Shown here piece by piece: positions 1 to 8,606 of a DNA stretch of 64,000 nucleotides. The position numbers were made by a program, and so were the translations under genes. Source of the DNA: CAYUAI01 sp964442745 (lineage in GTDB: Bacteria; Pseudomonadota; Gammaproteobacteria; S012-40); the NCBI GenBank assembly GCA_964442745.1, contig CAYUAI010000008.1, forward strand, positions 26,868 to 90,867, read 5' to 3'. Every line of letters begins with the position of its first letter. Position 1 is the stretch's first letter. The notes beneath the pieces were generated by a model. The model searched no databases, had not been told where the DNA came from, and saw nothing but the letters and a program-made list of their open reading frames with translations.

Positions 1-325
1 TGCGGCCTCAAATATAGAATCTGGAATAGATATCGGTGTTCGATTTGGGAGAACACCTTTGACTTTGAAGTCGATGATATGATTAACAGTACACTATCAC
101 ACTTTAAGTGTATATGGCGCTAACTTAACAGGTTTGGCTGATTGTCCAGCTAACGAACTCTTTGATTCACATGTCAAGGTATCGTCTTTTGATGAAGAAG
201 AGGATGATATCAAGACGTTGGGGAAGATTTCAGCTATTAAGTACATGCCGGAGAAAACGGTTAAAAGGGTGTGCGGCGGAGCAAAGTCGATTGTTCCAAC
301 ACCATCGGTTATTAGTCTGTTTTAA
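1..325 (+). other. possible gene remnant or gene tail at window edge
   Basis: One frame is open from the window start except for a single TGA at 80-82, then stays open to a stop at 323-325. Read through, it gives about 107 codons. The distal part (from a TTG at 134, 63 residues) holds an acidic run (DEEEDD), then a Lys-rich stretch and a hydrophobic end. I recognise no family. It runs tail to tail into the nuclease gene at 312. It could be the 3' end of a gene broken by a nonsense mutation, or chance open frame. Confidence is low because the left context is missing. Confidence 0.2.
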
Positions 326-1418
326 GTTGGTCTGTGGCAGCTGTGGTTAGTCCATCGTCAATCCAGCGATCGACAACTGCTTTATAAGCGGTTATGAATT
401 CACTGCGCCCGGAAAGTTTGGGGTCGATTAAAAACCCATACCCCGTATTTAATGCCGCACTCATCTCTTGAGCCGTTAGCTCCGCGCAAAAAACACGAAT
501 AAAGTCCGTTAAATCGACAATGGCTAAATCAAAATTAGCGGCGGCGATAAAATCAAGCAGATGCTTAGGCGTAGACAGTTCTGGGTCACTACGAATACCT
601 GAAGCAATTAACGTATATTTATCTAAGTGTCCACGGTTCATTTTCTCTCTAAGATCAGGGATTCTATTTTTCCAATCATCCCGCACAGTCACTTCATAGG
701 CGTGGGTTAATCGACCATCCAGAAACTCTTCAATATCACCACAAGTATTATCGAACTTATCAGACGCATGTGGATGATGCGTCATAATTTCCGCCGCTAT
801 TTTTTTTCGATGATGGAATAAAATGGCCGCCACTAAAAATTGCTGTACATGCCCCTCGGATGGAATCGCAGACAACTCCATAAACAACCCAACGGCTTTA
901 GCATAGGTTAAATAATTCGCGGGCAATGCAGGCAATGCGGGCGGCACCCGGCGAGTTTGTGCAATAAATAAACATAAATCATCCAGCAATTGCTTCCTTT
1001 GCTGCCGGTTTTTATCACGTATCCAAGCAATAAACTCACTAAAGCGAGGATCTTTCGACAAATCAAAATTTCGGACATTACCCTTCCATCCCAAGTTTTC
1101 ACCAAAGGCAGTAATATTCTTATGAAAAGTCACATGCCGCTGGGTCAATGCAGAGGCTAAGCGTTTATCGCCATATTTTCCTCGAACGCCAATGGGAATC
1201 GCCGTAAAATTCCATGTTTCATCCACCAATGAATAGCCCAGCAAAAAAAACGAGGCTAACCTAACACTACCGCCATGTCCGGCAAAACGCTGCTGTATCT
1301 GCTCGCTTTGCTTAACAGGCAATTGATGGGCCGCTTCATTATTAATGCATCGATCCACTTCCGCCAATAACCTATCGACGGCTTGCTCCACCTGCTGGTT
1401 TCGGCTAGCTTTTGCCAT
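312..1418 (-). CDS. probable type II restriction endonuclease (partner of the adjacent Dcm methylase)
   Basis: About 368 residues from the ATG at 1416-1418. The frame is open further upstream (to 1484), but that part lies inside the methylase gene, so the inner start, giving a 14-bp overlap with the methylase stop, is preferred. The protein is soluble with no signal peptide or membrane segment. A central block with KYGDKR, a Phe/His-rich stretch and GENLGWKG is followed by FDLSKDPRF. I see no unambiguous PD-(D/E)xK or HNH motif. The assignment as nuclease rests on position directly downstream of, and overlapping, a cytosine-5 methylase, the usual R-M layout. Families such as SacI-type enzymes or DUF4928 are candidates from memory only. 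It could instead be an accessory R-M protein. Confidence 0.6.
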   Translation of the reverse strand: MAKASRNQQVEQAVDRLLAEVDRCINNEAAHQLPVKQSEQIQQRFAGHGGSVRLASFFLLGYSLVDETWNFTAIPIGVRGKYGDKRLASALTQRHVTFHKNITAFGENLGWKGNVRNFDLSKDPRFSEFIAWIRDKNRQQRKQLLDDLCLFIAQTRRVPPALPALPANYLTYAKAVGLFMELSAIPSEGHVQQFLVAAILFHHRKKIAAEIMTHHPHASDKFDNTCGDIEEFLDGRLTHAYEVTVRDDWKNRIPDLREKMNRGHLDKYTLIASGIRSDPELSTPKHLLDFIAAANFDLAIVDLTDFIRVFCAELTAQEMSAALNTGYGFLIDPKLSGRSEFITAYKAVVDRWIDDGLTTAATDQLKTD

Positions 1419-2460
1419 CACTCTGCCCTGCCATAAAAGAGTGGTCCACATCCAACAACTTATGGGCCTGTGGCTGATCATCAAGCTGTATCATTAGCGC
1501 TTCCCCAAGGCGCTGCGCAAGCAACGGAGGAACGGCGTCACCCACTTGTGTATACCTGGACGAACGACTTCCAAAAAATGCCATGTGGTTAGGAAATGTC
1601 TGGATGATCGCACACTCTTCCACCGATAATCGACGTGCGCCAGGCACGATACCTGTCCTCGCTTTGCCTCCTTGTTTTAAGTGTGCATGATACTTAGGCG
1701 CAATATTCTGGGTATCCACCCAATGCGTCTTATATCCCCCTGAGGACGCTAGTATGGTATGGCATGGCCCATGAGGATCAATCGGCCTACCGCCTCCGTT
1801 GTATATGAGACCGGCATAAGGACTTTTTCTCAAATCCGGGTTTTGGGCAAATTTCACTGGGGAATTAGGAGGGTCGCCAATCGGCACATTGGACAAGTAG
1901 TCAGAAGATTTAGGATGCGCGACATCCGTCAGTTCACCATGACTAGGAAATGGAAATAACAAAAACTTGGATTGACTGCCCAGAATGAACAAGCGACGCC
2001 GTTTTTGCGGTACACCATAATCAGCCGAATGCAATACCATCCAATTGAGCTTATAGCCTAGCTCACTTAGCCGAAAAAGAATGGAATCAAAATAAGGCCG
2101 TGCTTTTTTCATTATTAAACCCGGCACATTTTCCATGACAAAAGCTTCGGGTTTTACTTCGTGTAAACATCGGATAAACTCAGGAATCATATCTCTTGCA
2201 TCATGCTGGCCTTTGCGCAGACCACCGAGTGAAAATGGCTGACAAGGCGGTCCGCCGATAACCATATCAACTTTGTTACGATAATTTTTAAAGCTGACAC
2301 AACGAATATCTCTATTGATGTGCATACAATGAGCATGGTGGCTCGCATAACTCGTCATCGAGTCTTGACTCACGTCAACGCATAGCTCAGGGACAATGCC
2401 CGCTAATTTCATACCCAGCGACAAGCCACCTGGACCACTGAACAAATCGATAGCCTTCAT
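1405..2460 (-). CDS. DNA (cytosine-5-)-methyltransferase
   Basis: 351 residues, full length for the family. It transfers a methyl group from S-adenosylmethionine to C5 of cytosine, protecting host DNA from the partner nuclease. Visible motifs in order: motif I DLFSGPGGLSLG near the N-terminus, motif IV GGPPCQPFS with the catalytic Cys (about residue 92), motif VI ENVPGL, motif VIII QKRRRLFILG, then a variable target-recognition region, and motifs IX/X (RRLSVEECAIIQTFP, QVGDAVPP) at the C-terminus. It overlaps the downstream probable nuclease gene, so the two are likely translationally coupled. The recognition sequence cannot be read from the protein. Intact and probably active. Confidence 0.93.
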   Translation of the reverse strand: MKAIDLFSGPGGLSLGMKLAGIVPELCVDVSQDSMTSYASHHAHCMHINRDIRCVSFKNYRNKVDMVIGGPPCQPFSLGGLRKGQHDARDMIPEFIRCLHEVKPEAFVMENVPGLIMKKARPYFDSILFRLSELGYKLNWMVLHSADYGVPQKRRRLFILGSQSKFLLFPFPSHGELTDVAHPKSSDYLSNVPIGDPPNSPVKFAQNPDLRKSPYAGLIYNGGGRPIDPHGPCHTILASSGGYKTHWVDTQNIAPKYHAHLKQGGKARTGIVPGARRLSVEECAIIQTFPNHMAFFGSRSSRYTQVGDAVPPLLAQRLGEALMIQLDDQPQAHKLLDVDHSFMAGQSDGKS

Positions 2461-2500
2461 ACTTCGCTTTATTTACCGTGTGGTCAACCCAGGAAAATAC

Positions 2501-3592
2501 TTACTCACAATCAAACGCACTCTCGTAATTTTTTCCTAAAATATCACTCAACGCCTGCAACAGTGCAGCGCAATGCGGATTAGTACCCACCGTAATACGT
2601 AAAAACGACTTGATGCGTGACTGATGGAAATGACGCACAATAATGGCCCGTTGGCGCAGTTGCAGAGCAAGCGACTCAGCCTCCTCATGTTTATGACGAG
2701 CAAAAACAAAATTGGCCATGGAAGGCAAAACCTCAAAACCTAATTGCAGCAACCCGGCCACTAAGCTTTCTCGGCTCTGGATAATACGCTGTCGATTTTT
2801 TTCAAAAAAGGCCTGATCTTGCAGTGCAGCCACCGCCCCAACAATAGATAAACGACCTAAAGGATAAGAATTAAAACTATTTTTAACCCGCTCCAATGCT
2901 TCAATAAGTGCCGCCTCACCGATGGCAAAACCCACCCGCAATCCAGCCAATGAGCGGGATTTAGAAAACGTTTGAATCACCAGCAAATTTGGATATTGAT
3001 TTACCAGAGCAATCGCCGATTCTCCACCAAAATCAATATAGGCCTCATCCACCACCACCACCGATTGCGTGTTACGCTCTAACAATGCTGAAATATTCGC
3101 CAACGTTAATAAACGACCAGTGGGGGCATTAGGATTAGCAAAAATAATTCCACCGTTAGCAACACCATAATGATCTAACGCGATTTCGAATGTATTTGTG
3201 AGCGCCACCGTATTATATTGCACATCATATAATCGGCAGTATACCGGATAAAAACTGTAGCTAATATCAGGAAACAACAGCGGCTGTGGGTGTTTTAATA
3301 ATGCCTGAAAGGTATGTGCCAATACCTCATCGGAACCATTGCCCACAAACACCTGTTTGGTCGCCACCCGATAATAATTGGCGATAGCATCTTTCAAAAG
3401 ATCAGCGTTGGGATCAGGATACAAACGCAATGTATCACCCATGGTTTCTGCCTTTAAAGCCGCTAACACGGCTGGTGAAATCCCATAAGGATTTTCATTG
3501 GTATTTAGCTTGATCAGATTAGCCAATTTAGGCTGCTCACCCGGCACATAAGGGGTGAGATCATGAACAACAGAACTCCAAAAATGACTCAT
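2501..3592 (-). CDS. hisC: histidinol-phosphate aminotransferase
   Basis: 363 residues, normal length for HisC, a cytoplasmic PLP enzyme that converts imidazole-acetol phosphate and glutamate to histidinol phosphate in histidine synthesis. Seen: the N-terminal LNTNENPYG motif, the GNGSDEV phosphate-site loop, NPNAPTG, the VDEAYIDF aspartate motif, and the PLP lysine in TFSKSRSLAGLR (K211). A C-terminal arginine region with FLRITVGT is typical. It stands alone here rather than in a his operon; hisZ is about 17 kb away. It ends 40 bp from the methylase start and shares its strand. Other class I/II aminotransferases are possible but the motif set fits HisC well. Confidence 0.93.
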   Translation of the reverse strand: MSHFWSSVVHDLTPYVPGEQPKLANLIKLNTNENPYGISPAVLAALKAETMGDTLRLYPDPNADLLKDAIANYYRVATKQVFVGNGSDEVLAHTFQALLKHPQPLLFPDISYSFYPVYCRLYDVQYNTVALTNTFEIALDHYGVANGGIIFANPNAPTGRLLTLANISALLERNTQSVVVVDEAYIDFGGESAIALVNQYPNLLVIQTFSKSRSLAGLRVGFAIGEAALIEALERVKNSFNSYPLGRLSIVGAVAALQDQAFFEKNRQRIIQSRESLVAGLLQLGFEVLPSMANFVFARHKHEEAESLALQLRQRAIIVRHFHQSRIKSFLRITVGTNPHCAALLQALSDILGKNYESAFDCE

Positions 3593-4697
3593 AATATATT
3601 TCCAATGACATCCACCGGTTGACCACTACGCTAAATCTTGCGCTGTTGATGGTTTTGATTTACCCTTTCCTAAGCAACCTATTCAGTCGTATTGCTTGAT
3701 AGTCAACCTTACGCCGCTCATCTCAAATCCTCCTTCCAGCGACTTTGAAATCATTATAAACGCTGAGGCTGAGCGATATCAGTTTGTAAAGAATTTTTCA
3801 GTTTTGATGCGAGCTTTCTCTGTAACATAGGTGGTATAACATCAAGTCCTTCCCACAGCAACACCTGACATCAGCGACAATGGCCACGTTACCGGAGTCT
3901 TTGGAGCGAACAAAAAATACCCAGAAAAGCATAAAACTCACACAATAGATCAGTATATATAACACATTGACTGGCACACCTAGAAGTGTAAAATAATTAT
4001 GATAAAAAACAATAGCGCCCCATAATACACAGAAACACTGAGGCGACTAAACTTTAATAAATATAACAATAATTTTACCACTGTTATTCCGGGAAAACAC
4101 CACCCTCCAACCAATCTTTTGACAATAATTACCAACTAAAAAAATAAACACCCATTAAAGATTTGAGCAATCGCCATGATTCATCGTGCACACGCTTGAC
4201 TCATGCAATTTCGCGACAAACGACGAAATAACTTGGACATATGATACTCAATATATTGGTAATTTCCACCCTAGAATAAGACACCAAAAATCTAATACTA
4301 GACGACTGCAACCTCAAACAAATTAACATAAGGCGATAACACTCATAGACTAAAAAAATTTACTTTTATAAAAATCACAAAACAACTTGATGTAAAATAT
4401 ACGCGTTGCAAATATTTTTCGACATAAAAATGTGCTTTACCCCATTTATGCTCAGTACGATCATAAAGTGAAATTTTTCACGCCAAAATTTAGATTAGAT
4501 TTGGCCGTGCTAAGTATAACAACTGCATGGAGGCAGGCGTCAAATAATACAAGAACCGATTGAGTCAAGGAACGATTTAATTACCCATGTGGACGACACA
4601 ACATCGTTAAATGATTTGTCGCGAATATACCTACATATTACTCGCTGTTTAAACTTGATCACATTAATATATTGGTATTCGATGAGGTGGGGCCAAC
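3593..4697. other. AT-rich gene-free stretch between hisC and the cytochrome gene
   Basis: About 1.1 kb lies between the divergent starts of hisC (minus) and the multihaem cytochrome (plus). It is visibly AT-rich, especially 3940-4690, with many short stops in all frames. The only small frame I noticed is on the minus strand at 3798-3932 (44 codons, starting MLFWVFF and holding a CCC triplet), without a convincing ribosome site or known relative. I found no tRNA, no strong terminator and no repeat array. The cytochrome promoter must lie here, but I cannot place it with confidence. Right at the end, GAGGTGGGG (4684-4692) is the cytochrome ribosome-binding site. Confidence 0.5.
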
Positions 4698-7600
4698 ATG
4701 AATCGTATAAAAAATCAAAATATGACTATATCAAACCTGAAGTACAAAGTAATTCAATATTGGCTGAATATTTTCATTTGCATTTTAATTTTATTAAGCC
4801 AGCTAATTTTCGGGCAAGCATTCGCCGAGACAATATATGTGGACTCAGAAGCGAACCAGAATATGCGCCCGTTTAACAAACAAACGCTCAATGCTCAGGC
4901 CATCTTTGATCACGAGGGTATTGCTGACAACTGCCTAACCTGCCATTTCCCCAACAGCACAACCGCCAAAAAATTTAAAACAGCTACCCATACAGCTACC
5001 ACCGATATTTGCGAAGATTGCCATTCCGTTTTATCCTGGCAGCCAGTTAAACGCTTCGATCACGATCAAGCATTAGGCCAATGCATCGATTGTCATGAGG
5101 GTAAAATTGCCCCCGGGAAAACAGCCAACCATATCGCCAGCAATAATGCATGTGGAACTTGCCATTCCACGTTTACCTTCTTACCCATTAAACAAATCGA
5201 TCACACCAGTGTCGTTGGCACATGTACTAATTGTCATGATGGAAATATTGCCAAAACCAAATCACCCACTCACATTGAGACCAGTGATGCGTGTCAGTTA
5301 TGCCATAATAGCCTCTCATGGTTGGCGGGCATTACCTTAGACCACTCTCAAGTTTCAGGCACATGTGCTAGCTGCCATAATAGCAGCTACGCCGCTGGCA
5401 AACATCCTTGGCATATCGACTCATCGGATGCCTGCGGCACCTGCCATGACACAACCCAGTGGCGCCCCGTTAGCCGTGTCGATCACAACGAAATAATTGG
5501 GACCTGTCGTGAATGCCATAATGGTAGATTCGCCATGGGCAAATCCGTGGGGCACGTATTATCCAGCAATGTGTGCGAAGCTTGCCATAGCACGACAGCT
5601 TGGCGGCCTGTCACACGAGTAGAGCACAGTGAAGTCAAAGGTACCTGCAATGTTTGCCACGATGGCAGCAGTGCAATCGGCAAGCCTGTCGACCATTTAC
5701 CCACCACAGATGAATGTAACATCTGCCACCAAACCACATCTTGGCAGCAAACACTTGGATTTATTCATCCGGGCATTAGCAATAACTGTGTCAGTTGCCA
5801 TGATGGTAACACCCTTGCCGGTAAAAATAATACTCACATCACCACGACCGCCGCCTGCGAGTCTTGCCATACCCCGGCAGCCTGGACAACCATTACCGCC
5901 GTTGATCATAGCCAGGGGACTGGCGATTGTTTTGATTGTCATAATGCAACAACCGCGACCGGTCAATCAGCCACTCACATTAAAACATCAAACCGCTGCG
6001 TCTCTTGCCATACCTCTGCCAGCTGGATACCGGCAACGACGATTGACCACAACGAAGTCATCGGTCGCTGCCTGGATTGCCATCATACAACCATCGCTTC
6101 TCAGGCGAAAAACCACATACCTATTCAAAACACACCCTGTGATGGATGTCATATCAATACCGCCTGGGTACCAGTGGCTACCATGAACCATGATGTCGTC
6201 AGCACACCCTGTATTGATTGCCATGATGCGACCATCGGACCCGGCAAGTCAGCGGCCCATCCTCCCAGCTCAAATCTGTGCGAAGCTTGCCATGGGGTAA
6301 CCGCTTGGCTGCCGATCCCAATCTTCGATCACACAGAAACCACCGGACTTTGCCAAGATTGTCATGCCACCGGTATCGCTCCCGGCAAACTCAATAACCA
6401 TCTACCTACCGATGAGCAATGTGACGATTGTCATGATCCCAGTGGATGGACGATAATTGTGTTTAATCATAACAATCTCTCAGCATCTTGCATTTCATGT
6501 CATAATGATAACAACCTCCCAGGCAAACCAGCCACACACCTCTTGTCTTCTGATGCATGTAGCGCCTGCCATACCCCAAGTACTTGGGCACTGATTGCCA
6601 CCCTCGATCACGACGAAGTATTAGGTGAGTGCCAAGACTGCCACAATGGTAGCATTGCTGTTAGCAAGTCAAACATTCATATTCCTACTTCGGACAAATG
6701 TAGTGCTTGCCATATCCCACTTGACTGGCAGCGCATTAATTTCATCGATCATACTGAAGTTTTTGCAGCTTGTGTTGAATGCCATAATGGGAAAACAACC
6801 CTTGGCAAAGGTAATAGTCATATAACTACCTCCGGTATTTGCGAAGCTTGCCATAACACATCTGCCTGGGTGCCGGTAACAACCATGGATCACAATGAAG
6901 TTTTAATTGCCTGTAATGGTTGCCACAATAGAGGCCTTGGGCACATTGGAAGCACCGAGAGCTGTGGTTCTTGTCATACAACAGACCAATGGGTACCAGC
7001 CCCTCTTGTCGATCATAATGAGGTAAAGGGTACTTGTGACTCCTGCCATAATGGCATTGCTGCAGACAGCAAACCTGGCGCCCATATCGTCACCCGTGCC
7101 CCATGTGATGCTTGCCACACGCCTAATCAATGGGCGCCATTAGCCACAATGGATCATACCGGTATTTCAGCCGCCTGCATGAGTTGTCACGATGGATTCA
7201 CCGCCACCGGCAAAAGCTTAAACCATATACCCACATCAGATAGTTGCCATAAATGCCATGACACTAAGGTATGGGTGCCAGCAATCAAAGTCGATCACCT
7301 AGAAGTCATTGGCGACTGCTCAAGCTGCCACAATAGCTCAGCGACTCACATACGAACCAGTAGCACCTGTCAAGCCTGTCATAATACCATCGCCTGGTCA
7401 CCCATTCTAATGATTGACCACAATGAGGTGATTGGTCTATGCACCGATTGCCACACTAAATCTTTAGCTCATGCCAATACCTCAATTTTTTGTGAAGCCT
7501 GCCATACCAACCAGCGCTGGGTACCCGTGCTTACCATGGATCATAATGAAGCCTTTGGCGCTTGTGCTGATTGCCATACCCCCTCAGCAAGCCACATCAA

Positions 7601-7778
7601 TAGCACCAATATTTGTGAAGCTTGTCATACATCCACGGCCTGGGTCCCGGCAATTACCGTCGATCACAACAACGTATTAGGCACCTGCTCACGCTGCCAT
7701 CCTTTGCCCGCTGACCATGACCCCACCGATGGTGCCGAATGTAATGCGGCCGGGTGCCATAACATTACTGGCTGGTAG
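4698..7778 (+). CDS. exported multihaem c-type cytochrome with 41 CxxCH plus one Cx4CH site
   Basis: 1026 residues. Residues about 17-44 form a hydrophobic signal peptide ending QAFA before ETIYV, so export through Sec is expected, as needed for haem attachment. I counted 41 CxxCH motifs and a final CNAAGCH (Cx4CH). Every site is preceded by a His: the unit is H-x6-C-x2-C-H in 40 cases and H-x7 in two (the 18th and the last), which suits bis-His haem ligation. Two unit types alternate, one followed by a Trp 5-6 residues later, one by a GxxAxGK-like linker, giving a repeat near 47 residues that shrinks to about 40 in the last four pairs. The start is backed by GAGGTGGGG 6 bases upstream. Likely periplasmic or extracellular electron conduit; electron partners are unknown, and no porin or oxidase gene is adjacent. 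Confidence 0.9.
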   Translation: MNRIKNQNMTISNLKYKVIQYWLNIFICILILLSQLIFGQAFAETIYVDSEANQNMRPFNKQTLNAQAIFDHEGIADNCLTCHFPNSTTAKKFKTATHTATTDICEDCHSVLSWQPVKRFDHDQALGQCIDCHEGKIAPGKTANHIASNNACGTCHSTFTFLPIKQIDHTSVVGTCTNCHDGNIAKTKSPTHIETSDACQLCHNSLSWLAGITLDHSQVSGTCASCHNSSYAAGKHPWHIDSSDACGTCHDTTQWRPVSRVDHNEIIGTCRECHNGRFAMGKSVGHVLSSNVCEACHSTTAWRPVTRVEHSEVKGTCNVCHDGSSAIGKPVDHLPTTDECNICHQTTSWQQTLGFIHPGISNNCVSCHDGNTLAGKNNTHITTTAACESCHTPAAWTTITAVDHSQGTGDCFDCHNATTATGQSATHIKTSNRCVSCHTSASWIPATTIDHNEVIGRCLDCHHTTIASQAKNHIPIQNTPCDGCHINTAWVPVATMNHDVVSTPCIDCHDATIGPGKSAAHPPSSNLCEACHGVTAWLPIPIFDHTETTGLCQDCHATGIAPGKLNNHLPTDEQCDDCHDPSGWTIIVFNHNNLSASCISCHNDNNLPGKPATHLLSSDACSACHTPSTWALIATLDHDEVLGECQDCHNGSIAVSKSNIHIPTSDKCSACHIPLDWQRINFIDHTEVFAACVECHNGKTTLGKGNSHITTSGICEACHNTSAWVPVTTMDHNEVLIACNGCHNRGLGHIGSTESCGSCHTTDQWVPAPLVDHNEVKGTCDSCHNGIAADSKPGAHIVTRAPCDACHTPNQWAPLATMDHTGISAACMSCHDGFTATGKSLNHIPTSDSCHKCHDTKVWVPAIKVDHLEVIGDCSSCHNSSATHIRTSSTCQACHNTIAWSPILMIDHNEVIGLCTDCHTKSLAHANTSIFCEACHTNQRWVPVLTMDHNEAFGACADCHTPSASHINSTNICEACHTSTAWVPAITVDHNNVLGTCSRCHPLPADHDPTDGAECNAAGCHNITGW

Positions 7779-7790
7779 CTCACGTCCATC

Positions 7791-7826
7791 CCTAGGAGGC
7801 TATCCAAGCATGGGAAACCTCCTGGG
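7791..7826 (+). terminator. stem-loop after the cytochrome gene
   Basis: CCTAGGAGG at 7791-7799 pairs with CCTCCTGGG at 7818-7826 (nine pairs including one G-T) around an 18-base loop, 13 bases after the cytochrome stop codon. No strong T-run follows, so it may be a weak terminator, an mRNA 3'-end stabiliser, or an attenuator before the VWA gene. Confidence 0.4.
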
Positions 7827-7922
7827 TATTTACAAATGATAATACTTAGTGAATAATAATTTTCCTATTTCTAATGGTTTGATGCTGACAGAAATAAAGC
7901 CAAAAAGATAAGGAATACGTGG

Positions 7923-8594
7923 ATGATCAATTTATCAAAGGCCAAGATCGTTGATCTTAGCAAAAAAGCAGAAACCACTCTTGCAGAGAAAAATTTGACC
8001 AATGTAGAAGCCAGTGTCATTGTGGTGTTGGATGTATCAAAATCCATGCACCCGCTATATCACAGCGGTATCATGCAAAATGTCATTGAACGTTTGTTGG
8101 CATTAGCAATTCATTTTGACGACGATCAAAAAATAGATGCCTATGTTTTTGGCACCACCGCTTGTGAACTGGCTCCATTAACGATGAATACGGTCGAAGG
8201 TTACATTGAACGTGAAGTGATTGCAAAACACAAAATTAACCAAGCCACTAAATACGCCACCGCCATTGAACTAATCCATAAAAAGTATCGTGATTGCCAA
8301 CAACCGGTTTATGTCATATTTATTACCGATGGTGATAATTCCGATAAAACAGAAACTAAATCGAGGATGATAGACATCTGCAAAGCACCCATCTTTTGGC
8401 AATTTGTGGGTATTGGCAAAGAAGAATTTAAATTCCTTAACCGATTAGACGATCTATCAGGTAGGGCCATCGATAATGCCGGATTCATGCATGTCAACGA
8501 CATTGATACCATCGCAGATGATATACTGTATGCTCAATTACTGGATGAATTTCCCAGTTGGCTTAACATTGTCAAGCAACAAGGTATTATTTAA
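7923..8594 (+). CDS. VWA-domain protein (TerF/TerY-like)
   Basis: 223 residues, cytoplasmic by appearance (no signal peptide). A single von Willebrand A domain fills most of the protein: the metal-ion-dependent adhesion site DVSKSM follows the first beta strand (about residues 37-43), and ITDGDN supplies the distal acidic motif (about residues 136-141). Such VWA proteins bind divalent metal and mediate protein-protein contacts; the closest type I recognise is the one found in tellurium-resistance and chemical-stress operons. No Ter gene is nearby. AAGGAA about 7 bases upstream supports the start. It lies 144 bp after the cytochrome on the same strand, separated by a stem-loop, and ends 12 bp from the convergent radA. 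Function unknown. Confidence 0.8.
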   Translation: MINLSKAKIVDLSKKAETTLAEKNLTNVEASVIVVLDVSKSMHPLYHSGIMQNVIERLLALAIHFDDDQKIDAYVFGTTACELAPLTMNTVEGYIEREVIAKHKINQATKYATAIELIHKKYRDCQQPVYVIFITDGDNSDKTETKSRMIDICKAPIFWQFVGIGKEEFKFLNRLDDLSGRAIDNAGFMHVNDIDTIADDILYAQLLDEFPSWLNIVKQQGII

Positions 8595-8606
8595 TGAACT
8601 CATCGC

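Noticed and set aside
4655..4668. Possible FNR/CRP site TTGATCACATTAAT before the cytochrome
   Set aside because: Only the first half matches; the second half fits poorly.
4589..4876. Plus-strand frame of 95 codons overlapping the cytochrome start
   Set aside because: It overlaps the signal-peptide region in another frame, lacks a ribosome site and resembles no protein; the cytochrome frame has GAGGTGGGG and a clear signal peptide.
5483..7130. Several long antisense frames inside the cytochrome gene
   Set aside because: They arise from the repetitive codon pattern of the CxxCH units and would be low-complexity Met/Cys/Gly-rich proteins.
4698..7778. Regular repeats every 140 bases considered as a CRISPR-like array
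   Set aside because: The periodicity is coding (47-codon haem units) and the DNA repeats are degenerate, not identical.
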